A DNA stretch of 56,341 bases. It comes from Bdellovibrionaceae bacterium UBA2316. GTDB lineage: Bacteria; Bdellovibrionota; Bdellovibrionia; Bdellovibrionales; Bdellovibrionaceae. The translations under genes and the position numbers were made by a program. Shown here one piece after another: positions 35,584 through 43,867 of the stretch (positions are counted from its first letter, which is position 1; the number at the start of each line of letters is the position of its first letter). Under the pieces are notes generated by a model that saw only the letters and a program-made list of their open reading frames with translations, made no database searches and was not told the origin of the DNA. The stretch is from positions 1 to 56,341 of the forward strand of contig DDVI01000123.1 of the NCBI GenBank assembly GCA_002345205.1. Direction: 5' to 3'.

Positions 35584-36568
35584 TTTGCATTAGTAATAGA
35601 AGGTCGTAGGCAATGTTTACATTTGGGTAGGCTTTTTCGATTCCCTCGAATCCAGGGCTTGGGTTTGTTTCTAGAAACACCGGTCCGTTGCTGGTTCTTA
35701 GAAAATCAATTCCGGAATAAGAAAGACCTGAAAGTTCATGAACTCGGCGTACATAATTCGCCTCCAATTCAGACAATGACGTCGCGCTGGCAGTGCCTCC
35801 TTGGTGTAAATTACTACGAAACGAAATTTGATTTTTTCTCTCTACGGAATAATTTGATGAGTTCGAAATGAAGACTCGAACATCCATACCGAAACTTTCC
35901 GTTATGCTTTCTTGAGCTATCCAGCGGGTAAGCTGCTGCCATAAATGCGATTCGGGTATTGTATTTTGAACGTGATTTTGAGCGAAGTATTCAATCTCAA
36001 GGGAGTCAGTATTGTGAAAAGCCATTTCATCTTGTTTTAAAACATCTAGTAAATCGGTCGCATTTTTAATTAGGAAAACGCCGCGTCCTTGACTTGAGAA
36101 TCTTTTTTTAAACACGAACGGCACGTTTAGGTGGGAAGCCATCAGGTCAAAAAAATCCGTAAGTATTTTTGTGATTTCCTCTTGGTTTAGGTAGGCCGGA
36201 AGTTTTTCCAACAGGATTGAAGCCAGCAAGGATTTTGGTGTAGGAATATTGTTTTTTTGCCAAGCCTGGGCTGTGCTCCATTTGTCTCGAGCGGCGAGAA
36301 ATTTTTTCGGGGCATTGATAATCTTAAATGGCATCTGGCTGAGCGCATGCTGAGTCGCCCAGAAGTTGAACTCGCCTTGGCGGTAGAGGATGACTGGGCT
36401 AAGGTCGCGAGTCTCAGTTTGAGGCGCCTGATTGATTAGCGCTTCCGGTGAAATTAACTTTGCATTCAGATTATGGCGATTTATTTCGGCTTGAAACCTC
36501 TGAGCCGAGTAGAGTTCGGGTAGTCTATTTAAAATAATGAAATCGCAGTCCAGTACCGTTTCTTTCAT
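35576..36568 (-). CDS. RimK-like ATP-grasp ligase
   Basis: A 330-aa protein with an ATP-grasp fold. Visible motifs are APKKFLAARDKWSTAQAWQKNNIPTPKSL (RimK-type opening of the central domain), FVFKKRFSSQGRGVFLI (glycine-rich nucleotide loop), SFGMDVRVFI, NLHQGGTASA, and the metal-binding end GIDFLRTSNGPVFLETNPSPGFEGIE. Relatives join glutamate or other amino acids to protein or small-molecule carboxylates; the substrate is not predictable. It converges with an 8-bp overlap on the 677-aa gene and is divergent from the BFD gene. Confidence 0.85.
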   Translation of the reverse strand: MKETVLDCDFIILNRLPELYSAQRFQAEINRHNLNAKLISPEALINQAPQTETRDLSPVILYRQGEFNFWATQHALSQMPFKIINAPKKFLAARDKWSTAQAWQKNNIPTPKSLLASILLEKLPAYLNQEEITKILTDFFDLMASHLNVPFVFKKRFSSQGRGVFLIKNATDLLDVLKQDEMAFHNTDSLEIEYFAQNHVQNTIPESHLWQQLTRWIAQESITESFGMDVRVFISNSSNYSVERKNQISFRSNLHQGGTASATSLSELEANYVRRVHELSGLSYSGIDFLRTSNGPVFLETNPSPGFEGIEKAYPNVNIAYDLLLLMQTI

Positions 36569-36581
36569 AAGACGACTCGAG

Positions 36582-36587
36582 TATAAT
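36582..36587 (+). promoter_or_regulatory. Consensus -10 box close to the BFD start
   Basis: A perfect TATAAT ends 8 nt before the ATG at 36596. The GGAG in between lies upstream of the expected start of transcription, so it probably does not act as a ribosome binding site. Confidence 0.5.
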
Positions 36588-36595
36588 GGAGTGAA

Positions 36596-37015
36596 ATGGA
36601 AAGCGCAAAAAAATTAGTAGAAGTAAAAGTAGAAGGCCGTGATCAAATCAAGTTGGAGTCTTTGGATCAACAGAACAAAGTTTCCTTTATTGGTTGTTTT
36701 GAGTTTACTCAATTAGTGAAAAGCTATCGCGCTAAATTTGGTAACGATGTTTATAAATGGCCCGTGCCATCCGGTTCAACTCATTCCGAAATGGTGATCC
36801 GCGAATTTGTTAAGAAACTAAAAGGCACTTGGGATTACCCATACAAAGACGAAGAACTTTGTCACTGTCGTCACGTCAGCACCAAAACGGTAGACCAAGC
36901 CATTATTAACGGTGCTCATACCCACGAACTAGCCAGCCGCTGGACAGGCTGCTCAACAGCCTGCGGAACCTGCAAACCCGACGTAGAAAAAATCATAAAA
37001 TACCGAGTAGGCTAA
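36596..37015 (+). CDS. BFD-type [2Fe-2S] protein
   Basis: A 139-aa soluble protein. The C-terminal half is a bacterioferritin-associated-ferredoxin-like [2Fe-2S] domain with C89-x-C91 (ELCHCRHVSTKTVDQAI) and a second cluster WTGCSTACGTC (C119, C123, C126). The N-terminal 85 residues (LVEVKVEGRDQIKLESLD, then FTQLVKSYRAKFGNDVYKWP) are not a domain I can name. It may mobilise electrons or iron in cluster assembly. It is separated from the next gene by a bidirectional terminator. Confidence 0.8.
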   Translation: MESAKKLVEVKVEGRDQIKLESLDQQNKVSFIGCFEFTQLVKSYRAKFGNDVYKWPVPSGSTHSEMVIREFVKKLKGTWDYPYKDEELCHCRHVSTKTVDQAIINGAHTHELASRWTGCSTACGTCKPDVEKIIKYRVG

Positions 37016-37017
37016 CC

Positions 37018-37102
37018 AAAAAAAAGGTGCCAGGCCCTAAAATTCCCCCAAACCCCTTTAATTCCTTTTTGAGGAAATTTTAGGGCCTGGCACCTTTTTT
37101 TT
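37018..37102. terminator. Perfect 27-bp inverted repeat, bidirectional terminator
   Basis: Arms at 37018-37044 and 37076-37102 are exactly complementary (A8, GGTGCCAGGCCC, TAAAATT) around a 31-nt loop. Each strand ends in a run of eight T, so it can terminate the BFD gene on plus and the acetyltransferase gene on minus, whose stop lies at its edge. Confidence 0.92.
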
Positions 37103-38233
37103 CTATAGGAGTCTTAGGGTTTCTATGTTCATTAGGCCTTCGTGGCTGGGGTGTAGGAATGAGGGGGGGTCTTCGTTGGGAAGGATGGTGCAGTATAGGC
37201 CGTAGGTTTGTTCTGCGGAGATCCACCCGAGTGGCGGTTTTAAGTTTATGTTTTTACGGTCGCGTACGTAGACTAGGAATTCGTTGTCGCGTGCTTCATC
37301 GTAAGCTTTCCATAGTAGGCTGTGGAAGACATCTGGGTGATCAACGTAGATGTGATTTAGACAACGGAAGTTAAGGGACGCTTCGATTTTGATACGGTGA
37401 TACGGTTTTGTTAGCGTTCGGGTCCACGAAAACATTTTTCCGAATTTTAAAAACTGACGGAAATTGTGTGCCCGTAAAGAGTAGCGAAGTGGAATAAAAT
37501 CTTGTACCCCCGCGCTTGACCAAGAACTAATCATGCCAACGATATTATCTTTTGAATCAAAGGCAATAAAGAAATCCTCCCAGCTGAGTGATGTCCAGCG
37601 GTCCATCATTTCTAAAAAGTTTTCTTTGTTCGTATACAAACTAAACGCGTAATCCTGATTTTTCTTAAGCAAGTAATCGATGTATTGATCGGCTTGATTA
37701 GGGTTTCCTCGACGAATTTTTAATTTCGAATCGGGAGGATACGTGAATGGGAACTGACCATGCAGAGTCACCAAATCAAATTTGCGATACAGAAAATAGC
37801 GAGGCATAAAACGTTTCTGCGTTCGGGGTCGGATGAACGTATTAAATGATACTAATTCATTCATGTTCAACGTCGTCATGAAGTAATCTACGTTAAATAC
37901 CTTGCGAACTTCCGCGAACACATTCTTCGTATGTTCCGTCCAATGTAAGATCGCTTTACGTTCTGGCGAAATACGCAAGTCGCGCGCCCAAGCAATTCGA
38001 GTTGCTTTTCCTTCAATCATTACCGTTTCAATTAAGAACGCCACATGGCCAAGTATCACCGACTTATCATCGCGTAGAATATATGATACGAATTGGTCTG
38101 ACTGAATGTTGTAGTATTTAAAAAAATCGCGACTACGATCTAATTTTAACTGGATAAAATTTTCTAATGGGAATCGGCTGTAGAATTCCAATAGTTCTTC
38201 ATTATGAGACATCTGAGCTAATTCTATGCGCAT
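37103..38233 (-). CDS. GNAT-fold acetyltransferase-like protein
   Basis: A 376-aa protein. The start resembles GNAT proteins: LAQMSHNEELLEFYSRFP, then the strand pair FVSYILRDDKSVILGHVAFLIETVMIEGKATRIAWARDLRISPERK (rough family order G.V.....V..R..D..V.P..R). The second half repeats a similar pattern (WEDFFIAFDSKDNIVGMISSWSS and FLVYVRDR), suggesting a tandem GNAT fold. The substrate is unknown. The next gene upstream on the same strand is the adenosyltransferase, 4 bp away, so they form an operon. Confidence 0.55.
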   Translation of the reverse strand: MRIELAQMSHNEELLEFYSRFPLENFIQLKLDRSRDFFKYYNIQSDQFVSYILRDDKSVILGHVAFLIETVMIEGKATRIAWARDLRISPERKAILHWTEHTKNVFAEVRKVFNVDYFMTTLNMNELVSFNTFIRPRTQKRFMPRYFLYRKFDLVTLHGQFPFTYPPDSKLKIRRGNPNQADQYIDYLLKKNQDYAFSLYTNKENFLEMMDRWTSLSWEDFFIAFDSKDNIVGMISSWSSAGVQDFIPLRYSLRAHNFRQFLKFGKMFSWTRTLTKPYHRIKIEASLNFRCLNHIYVDHPDVFHSLLWKAYDEARDNEFLVYVRDRKNINLKPPLGWISAEQTYGLYCTILPNEDPPSFLHPSHEGLMNIETLRLL

Positions 38234-38237
38234 AGTT

Positions 38238-38822
38238 TTAGACTTCTTTATCCCAGATCATTTCTGGTTGTTGAGATTTCAAGTTGAACCAACGAGAGTA
38301 TACAAATAGCAAGTCGCTCAATCGATTTAAGTAAATCAGGACATCGTTTAACGACGGCGATTCTTTATCGTGAGAGGCCGCGACTTCAACCGAACGACGT
38401 TCAGCGCGACGACATAGCGTGCGCGCATATTGCGCATGTGTGCTGGCTGCATCGCCATAGGGAAGAATGAAATTTTTAAGGGCCGGAAGCTGCGCATCCA
38501 GTTCATCAATTTTTTTCTCTAAAAATATTATATGGGTGCTATCGATTTGCGGTAGCATTTTAAACGTGTTTGGGTCTTGGCAGGCAAGTAGACTTCCGAC
38601 GCGGAATAAATGGTTTTGAATGCGGGCTAAGTTATCATTTTCAACTTTGTGATGACTGCAGTGGAGGCGGACAATACCTAAATACGAGTTAAGTTCATCG
38701 ACGGTGCCATAGGCATCCACGCGTAGATTGAATTTCTCGACGGACGACCCATCGACTAACTTAGTTTGGCCTTTGTCGCCTGTGCGTGTATAAAGTTTTG
38801 ATTTTTTATTCCCGTCAGTCAT
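38238..38822 (-). CDS. PduO-type cob(I)alamin adenosyltransferase
   Basis: A 194-aa protein. The ATP-binding N terminus YTRTGDKGQTKLVDG is diagnostic, followed by DAYGTVDELNSYLG, LFRVGSLLAC, then ARTLCRRAERRSV and LIYLNRLSDLLFVYSRW. It transfers the adenosyl group from ATP to cob(I)alamin, making coenzyme B12. No riboswitch or other B12 gene is visible nearby. Operon with the acetyltransferase-like gene and divergent from the amidohydrolase. Confidence 0.93.
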   Translation of the reverse strand: MTDGNKKSKLYTRTGDKGQTKLVDGSSVEKFNLRVDAYGTVDELNSYLGIVRLHCSHHKVENDNLARIQNHLFRVGSLLACQDPNTFKMLPQIDSTHIIFLEKKIDELDAQLPALKNFILPYGDAASTHAQYARTLCRRAERRSVEVAASHDKESPSLNDVLIYLNRLSDLLFVYSRWFNLKSQQPEMIWDKEV

Positions 38823-38851
38823 GCTAGCGTTATTGTGACAAGGAGGCTCGA

Positions 38852-39643
38852 TTGAGTCAAAAACCTTTTTTCGTATCGATTCCTCATTCTGGTGAAAAAG
38901 TCCCCGACCTTACGCCTTGGCTATTAAACTTATCCGAACCAATGCTCATGCGCGATGTGGATCGCTACGTCGATATTCTTTACGATGACAGCATCAAGTC
39001 GTTGTCTTTGCCATTAGTGAAAACAGAATGGCATCGTTACGCTGTAGATTTAAACCGATTGCCTCAGGATATTGATCAGTCGTCAGTAATAGGTGCTGCG
39101 AATGCAAAAGGGTTTGAGCGTGGCTTTCACTGGTCGATGACGACATTTAAAGAAAAACTGATTCAAGAACCTATGTCCTTTGACACGCATACAAAACTTC
39201 GAAATCTAATTTATGAGCCCTTTCACAAACAAATTAGGGATATGTATGCTAAGCTTCGCGCGGAAACAGGCAAGCAAACGATTTATCATTTAGATTTGCA
39301 TTCGATGCCATCACTTGGAACCTCTATGCACCTCGATCCTGGCGAAACGCGCGCTGATATCGTGATTTCGGATTCAAATCAGCGTAGCTGTTCCCAAGGT
39401 TTTCGTGATCTCGTAATTGCGGCTTATGTCACCGCTGGTTTCAAAGTGGGATATAATTGGCCCTACAAAGGTGGTCGTTTAACAGAAGAGTACGGAAAGC
39501 CACAAGAAGGTCAGCAGGTGCTACAGGTAGAGATGAGTCGAGCGCTTTATATGAATGAGGAAACAAAAAAAATAAATCCTGAGTATGCAATCGTTTCTGG
39601 GAAACTTAAAAAAGCTCTGAGTTATATAAAAGATAATTTGTAG
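38852..39643 (+). CDS. N-formylglutamate amidohydrolase
   Basis: A 263-aa protein starting at TTG, with AAGGAGG 5 nt upstream fixing the start. Motifs are SIPHSGEKVPDL, RDVDRYVDILYDD, YAVDLNRLPQD, then HLDLHSMPS and VEMSRALYMNEETKKI, which place it in the FGase family. FGase releases glutamate from N-formylglutamate at the end of histidine degradation, but no other hut gene is here, so a different N-formyl or amide substrate is possible. Confidence 0.85.
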   Translation: MSQKPFFVSIPHSGEKVPDLTPWLLNLSEPMLMRDVDRYVDILYDDSIKSLSLPLVKTEWHRYAVDLNRLPQDIDQSSVIGAANAKGFERGFHWSMTTFKEKLIQEPMSFDTHTKLRNLIYEPFHKQIRDMYAKLRAETGKQTIYHLDLHSMPSLGTSMHLDPGETRADIVISDSNQRSCSQGFRDLVIAAYVTAGFKVGYNWPYKGGRLTEEYGKPQEGQQVLQVEMSRALYMNEETKKINPEYAIVSGKLKKALSYIKDNL

Positions 39644-39667
39644 GCTGCGTTTTTTTTTAAATTCCAA

Positions 39668-39697
39668 TAGACTTAACACTTTTTTGGGGTCTATAAT
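39668..39697 (+). promoter_or_regulatory. Promoter of the ResB-CcsA genes
   Basis: TAGACT, an 18-bp spacer and a perfect TATAAT. The ATG of resB lies 9 nt after the -10, so the leader is at most a few nucleotides and there is no Shine-Dalgarno sequence. Confidence 0.55.
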
Positions 39698-39706
39698 TGT
39701 GGCCAA

Positions 39707-41089
39707 ATGTACAAAAAAGTGTTGAAGTTTTTAGCATCTATAAAGTTAGCCGTGATTGTAATCATTGGTATCGCCACTCTGACCGCAATTGGAACATTTG
39801 TTGAGTCCAAATACGATGCCGCCGCTGCCAAAAAATTAGTTTATGATTCAATTTACATGAATCTTGTGATGGGTGTGTTCGCTGTAAATCTGATTGCGGT
39901 TATGGTTGATCGCTGGCCGTGGAAGTTGCGACATATTTCATTTATTTTTGCGCACGTTGGAATTCTGTGCATTATGGCCGGACAGTTGATTACCAATCAA
40001 TTTGGGATCGACGGCAGTATGCGTGTTGGTATCGGAGATGAAAACCGTTTTGTCAGTTTGCCGAAAACAGATATCACTGTGTACTCGTCCTATGATGGAA
40101 CAAACTATTCAAAAATTTTTGAAAATGAAGTTGATTTCTTCAGAAGTCCGCCCACCCCTGAAAAACCGTTTAGTGTCTACAAAGATCAAATCGGTATTAA
40201 ATTTACAAACTACTATCCTTACGCCGTCGCAAGCCGAGAAACCATCGCTTCGGATAATCAAAAGTTAGGCTCGGGCATTCGTTTTCAAATTTCCAACGGT
40301 CAAGCCAATTTTATCGAATGGTTAGTGCAGAGAAATCCTACTCACGTGGTGAGTATTGACCTTGGGCCTTTGCGTGTTCATTTTGGTACAATTCCTCTAG
40401 CTGGTATGGGTGTGAACGAAATTTACATGAAAGTCGAGGGTAATAAAATTCGTTACGCCTTATTTTCGAAAGATCAAATTGATCCTAAAAACGAAGGAAC
40501 GATTGAGGAAGGTCAGGCTGTCCCTACGGGCTGGATGGGGTTAGAGCTGAGAATTTTACGTTTTCTTCCGAAAGCCGAAGAAAAATGGAAAGTGGAACCT
40601 AGACCCGTACCGACGCCACTAACAACAGAAGCCGTCGAAGTCGAGTTTCAAGGTAAGACAAAACATTGGATGTTGATTAATGATACAGTTAAATTCTTTG
40701 CGGACGACGCTGTTTTCTTTGTAAGTTACGGTAATCGTCGCTTTGATATCGGTTTTCCGATATACTTGAATCAGTTCCATATGGAAAAGTATCAAGGAAC
40801 CGCACGTGCAATGAGTTATCGGTCGGTCGTTTCAATCAAAGATTTGGGCGAACGGGAAATTTCGATGAATGAGCCACTTAAACATAACGGTCTGACTATT
40901 TATCAGGCGAGTTTCCAGGATGGACCGATGGGGCAGCCGGTGGCGTCTATATTTTCAATTAATAAGGACCCGGGGCGCTGGTTAAAATATTTAGGTTCGT
41001 TGATCATGACCTTGGGAATTATATTTTTATTTTATTTCAAACGACTGGGCACCGGTGTCCCAGCCAACACACCAGCTAAGGAATCGTAA
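39707..41089 (+). CDS. resB: ResB/Ccs1-like cytochrome c biogenesis protein
   Basis: A 460-aa membrane protein. N-terminal helices (LASIKLAVIVIIGIATLTAIGTFVES, the family start, and ISFIFAHVGILCIMAGQLI), a large periplasmic domain, and a last helix (YLGSLIMTLGIIFLFYF) after the typical GLTIYQASFQD. ResB with CcsA forms the System II heme lyase, which carries heme outward and attaches it to CXXCH motifs. The partner ccsA follows 9 nt later. It supplies the c-type hemes needed by the Act complex 3.5 kb downstream. Confidence 0.93.
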   Translation: MYKKVLKFLASIKLAVIVIIGIATLTAIGTFVESKYDAAAAKKLVYDSIYMNLVMGVFAVNLIAVMVDRWPWKLRHISFIFAHVGILCIMAGQLITNQFGIDGSMRVGIGDENRFVSLPKTDITVYSSYDGTNYSKIFENEVDFFRSPPTPEKPFSVYKDQIGIKFTNYYPYAVASRETIASDNQKLGSGIRFQISNGQANFIEWLVQRNPTHVVSIDLGPLRVHFGTIPLAGMGVNEIYMKVEGNKIRYALFSKDQIDPKNEGTIEEGQAVPTGWMGLELRILRFLPKAEEKWKVEPRPVPTPLTTEAVEVEFQGKTKHWMLINDTVKFFADDAVFFVSYGNRRFDIGFPIYLNQFHMEKYQGTARAMSYRSVVSIKDLGEREISMNEPLKHNGLTIYQASFQDGPMGQPVASIFSINKDPGRWLKYLGSLIMTLGIIFLFYFKRLGTGVPANTPAKES

Positions 41090-41098
41090 GGAGTTCAC

Positions 41099-42757
41099 AT
41101 GAAATCCGTGGTATTGAGTTTTCTGTTTTTATTCTCAACTCTAGCCTCTGCGGGAGTGTTTCAAGAAACGTCGGGCGAGGCTCTGCGCGGACTTCCGGTG
41201 CAAGCTGATGGCCGAGTGAAGCCATTTGATAGTTTCGCTCGCGAAATGCTTGAGCTTGTATACGGCAAGCAAAAATATGAAAAACGGGATGCTTACGAAA
41301 TTATTCTTACTTGGATGCTCGCTCCGCAAACTTGGCAATCTAAAGAGCTCTTTGAAGTTCGTAATTTTGATGTGTTAACTCGTCTGGGATTGGACACACA
41401 GAAGCGTTATTATAAGGGCGATGAGCTATTTTCGGGCGCTAAGTTTTCAGAACTACGTGCCGAGCTTGCCAGTAAACGTGAAACTAAAGAAAAACTAACT
41501 CCGTATTTCCAAGCTCTTCAACGTTTGGAAAATCAATACTTCGTTTTTAGTGAAATAGCGACGGGTCGGATGATTCGAGTTTTGCCACCGAAGGAAGGGG
41601 ATGCATGGATTTCTGTTGCGGACATGCAGCCGGGTCCGGCGCAAGAAAAGTTTTTAGAGCTTACAAAAAGCTTTATTTCGTTAATTGGTGGAATGGCCGA
41701 GGGGCGTGCGGAATCAGAAATGGCGGCGGCGAAAACTGATTTGGACCAAAAAGTGCTGGCTTTTCAAGAACTCGCTCGCGCTGAGAATCCAGAAAAATAC
41801 GCCAACGATACTAAGATTGACGTAGAGTCTTTTTATAATCGGTTTCATCCTTTTAAATGGTCTTACATTTTCTATTTATTAGGCGCCGTAATTGTTCTGT
41901 TTTCTTGGATCACGAGCAAGCATGGGGCAATGACGCCAGCATGGGTGTTTTTATTTCTTGGTTTTGGTTTACACACAATTGGTTTTGCGATTCGTTCGTA
42001 TTTGATGGATCGTGCGCCGGTAACTAACATGTATGAAACAGTGGTGTGGGTAGCGTGGGGCAGTATCGTATTTGGCGGAATCTTAGAAAAAATTTATAAG
42101 TTTAAGTTTATAATCATGGCAGGTGCTCTGATCGCTGCTTTCGGAATGATCATTGCGGATACAGCGCCCGTTGTTTTAGATCCTTCGCTTCAACCGCTTG
42201 AGCCAGTTTTAAGAAGTAATTATTGGTTAACGATTCACGTGATGACAATCACGGTCAGCTACGCAGCGTTCTTTCTAGCATTTGCCCTGGGTGATATTGG
42301 GCTTATCTATTTCTTAAAAGGCGAAGCTCAAAACAAAGATAAAATTAAAGCGATTGTTATGTCGATCTATCGAGCGATCCAAATTGGTGTAGTGTTCTTG
42401 GCTCCGGGGATTATTTTGGGCGGTATTTGGGCTGATTATTCATGGGGTCGTTTCTGGGGTTGGGATCCAAAGGAAACTTGGGCTTTGATTGCCTTGTTAG
42501 GATACTTAGCTGTTATTCATGGTCGCTTGGTGGGTTGGGTAAGAGAATTTGGTATGGTGGCCTGTGGAGTGTTAACGTTCTCCTTGGTTATCATGGCTTG
42601 GTACGGTGTGAACTTTGTGTTAGGTGCCGGTTTGCATTCCTATGGATTCGGAGCCGGTGGTGTTGAGTACGTAACTGGTTTTGTTGTGGCTCACTTACTA
42701 TTAGTCGTCTACACAGCTGTGGTTCGAAATGCGCGATTAAAAGATGTAAAAGCTTAA
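41099..42757 (+). CDS. ccsA: CcsA/ResC-like cytochrome c heme-lyase subunit
   Basis: A 552-aa protein with AAGGAG before the ATG. A signal peptide and a large N-terminal periplasmic extension (to about 245; ALRGLPVQADGRVKPFDSFAREMLE) precede about eight membrane helices. The tryptophan-rich heme-handling WWD motif is WGRFWGWDPKETWALIALL (about 448-466), with conserved His residues in LTIHVMTITVSYAAFF and LVGLHSYGF-like loops. The extension is common in ResBC relatives of this lineage. Operon with resB. Confidence 0.94.
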   Translation: MKSVVLSFLFLFSTLASAGVFQETSGEALRGLPVQADGRVKPFDSFAREMLELVYGKQKYEKRDAYEIILTWMLAPQTWQSKELFEVRNFDVLTRLGLDTQKRYYKGDELFSGAKFSELRAELASKRETKEKLTPYFQALQRLENQYFVFSEIATGRMIRVLPPKEGDAWISVADMQPGPAQEKFLELTKSFISLIGGMAEGRAESEMAAAKTDLDQKVLAFQELARAENPEKYANDTKIDVESFYNRFHPFKWSYIFYLLGAVIVLFSWITSKHGAMTPAWVFLFLGFGLHTIGFAIRSYLMDRAPVTNMYETVVWVAWGSIVFGGILEKIYKFKFIIMAGALIAAFGMIIADTAPVVLDPSLQPLEPVLRSNYWLTIHVMTITVSYAAFFLAFALGDIGLIYFLKGEAQNKDKIKAIVMSIYRAIQIGVVFLAPGIILGGIWADYSWGRFWGWDPKETWALIALLGYLAVIHGRLVGWVREFGMVACGVLTFSLVIMAWYGVNFVLGAGLHSYGFGAGGVEYVTGFVVAHLLLVVYTAVVRNARLKDVKA

Positions 42758-42761
42758 TTGC

Positions 42762-43136
42762 TTATTTCAGCTTGCAAACGCGCTTGGCGACATACGGATC
42801 AAAGTTACGATTCAAAACTTGAGTGTAACATGTGACTTCGCTTTCGCGTTGGCTTAAGCATGTTTCTTTAGCTAATTCTAACGAGTGATATTTTTTTAAT
42901 ACAACCTGTGCGCATGTCCACTGATTAGAGTTGGGCAAGCGGCAGAAGTCATTTTGCTTTTGTGCGGAAAAACCATGTTGAGCCAATTCATAACGGCACT
43001 GGTTCCACTGCAGAGTCGTCAGGCGGGTGTATGTGTTTACCGCATGGGCTGAGTTTATAGATAACAGGACCAGACCGATTGCACCGACAAATGTGGAAAC
43101 ATTTATTTTTCTAACTTTACGATGTTTGAACCCCAA
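42762..43136 (-). CDS. Secreted Cys-repeat protein, three C-x17-C modules
   Basis: A 124-aa protein with a basic N terminus and signal peptide (cleavage after SAHA, about residue 32). The mature part consists of three modules in which two Cys are exactly 17 residues apart: CRYELAQHGFSAQKQNDFC, CAQVVLKKYHSLELAKETC and CYTQVLNRNFDPYVAKRVC. Each is likely a helical hairpin held by one disulfide. The same module occurs three times in the adjacent gene, so the two are paralogues in part. Function unknown. Confidence 0.75.
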   Translation of the reverse strand: MGFKHRKVRKINVSTFVGAIGLVLLSINSAHAVNTYTRLTTLQWNQCRYELAQHGFSAQKQNDFCRLPNSNQWTCAQVVLKKYHSLELAKETCLSQRESEVTCYTQVLNRNFDPYVAKRVCKLK

Positions 43137-43151
43137 TGAAAACCCCTAACC

Positions 43152-43194
43152 TAAAAAAAACTAAAGCTACCGGCCTGCCCCAGGCAAGCCGGCT
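43152..43194 (-). terminator. Intrinsic terminator of the 43211-43867 gene
   Basis: Minus strand: CCGGCTTGCC pairs with GGCAGGCCGG (one G-U), and a T8 tract follows a few bases later (A8 at 43153-43160 on plus). It separates the two Cys-repeat genes. Confidence 0.8.
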
Positions 43195-43210
43195 AAATAA
43201 AATAAAAATA

Positions 43211-43867
43211 CTAATAACGGCACTGGTTGCGCGCAGATGACGGCGAGTAACCTTGATTCATGCGGCTTCTGATGCATGAAGATTGAGAATACGTAACAGA
43301 TGAGCACGTACTACGTAAGTGCGATGGGCTGTAGTTGTTGTTTAATACAGTCGATACGCACTCAAGTTCAGCGCCGGTTGTTAAGCCTGTGCAGTTGTTT
43401 TGTGCTGAAGAAATCGAATAACCACGAGCCAATACTTTAGCGATACACGCGCTGTTGCCACCCGGGTATGTAGGCGGGTAGCTTGGTGGGTATGACGGTG
43501 GGTACGGAGTCGGATAAGTCGGTGAGTTGTAGCCTGTTTCATCACAGGTAAATGTTGGGCACGAATAATCTGAATATCCGTATTGGCGTTTCATGCGATC
43601 GACTTCGCTGTTTGATAAGTTTGTGCCCACTTTACGTCCGTCTACATACATACGACCGCTTTCCGCTGTATACGAAATTTTCCCTACAGAGCATCCATAG
43701 CTTTGCGAGTATTGATGTACGCGAGAAAAGAACTGATTCCATTTAATTACTTCGCCTGTGTAGTTGCCGTTGCGACGGATACTACAGTCTGAGTTTGGTG
43801 ATGGTTCCGCCATGACGGTGCTGATAGTTAGCAAGCTGATAAGAGCCGCTGCGATAATTGATTTCAT
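43211..43867 (-). CDS. Secreted Cys-repeat protein with Pro/Tyr-rich linker
   Basis: The frame is open from 43993, but the Met at 43867 starts a proper signal peptide (AAALISLLTISTVMA) with GGGGG a few nt upstream, giving 218 aa. An N-terminal domain (about 26-115, with SYGCSVGKISYTAESGRMYVDGRK) is followed by a linker of repeated YPPSYPPTYP type, then three C-x17-C modules: CIAKVLARGYSISSAQNNC, CVSTVLNNNYSPSHLRSTC and CIRSRMNQGYSPSSARNQC. The linker suggests a surface or envelope-spanning location. The modules are shared with the downstream 42762-43136 protein. Confidence 0.8.
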   Translation of the reverse strand: MKSIIAAALISLLTISTVMAEPSPNSDCSIRRNGNYTGEVIKWNQFFSRVHQYSQSYGCSVGKISYTAESGRMYVDGRKVGTNLSNSEVDRMKRQYGYSDYSCPTFTCDETGYNSPTYPTPYPPSYPPSYPPTYPGGNSACIAKVLARGYSISSAQNNCTGLTTGAELECVSTVLNNNYSPSHLRSTCSSVTYSQSSCIRSRMNQGYSPSSARNQCRY

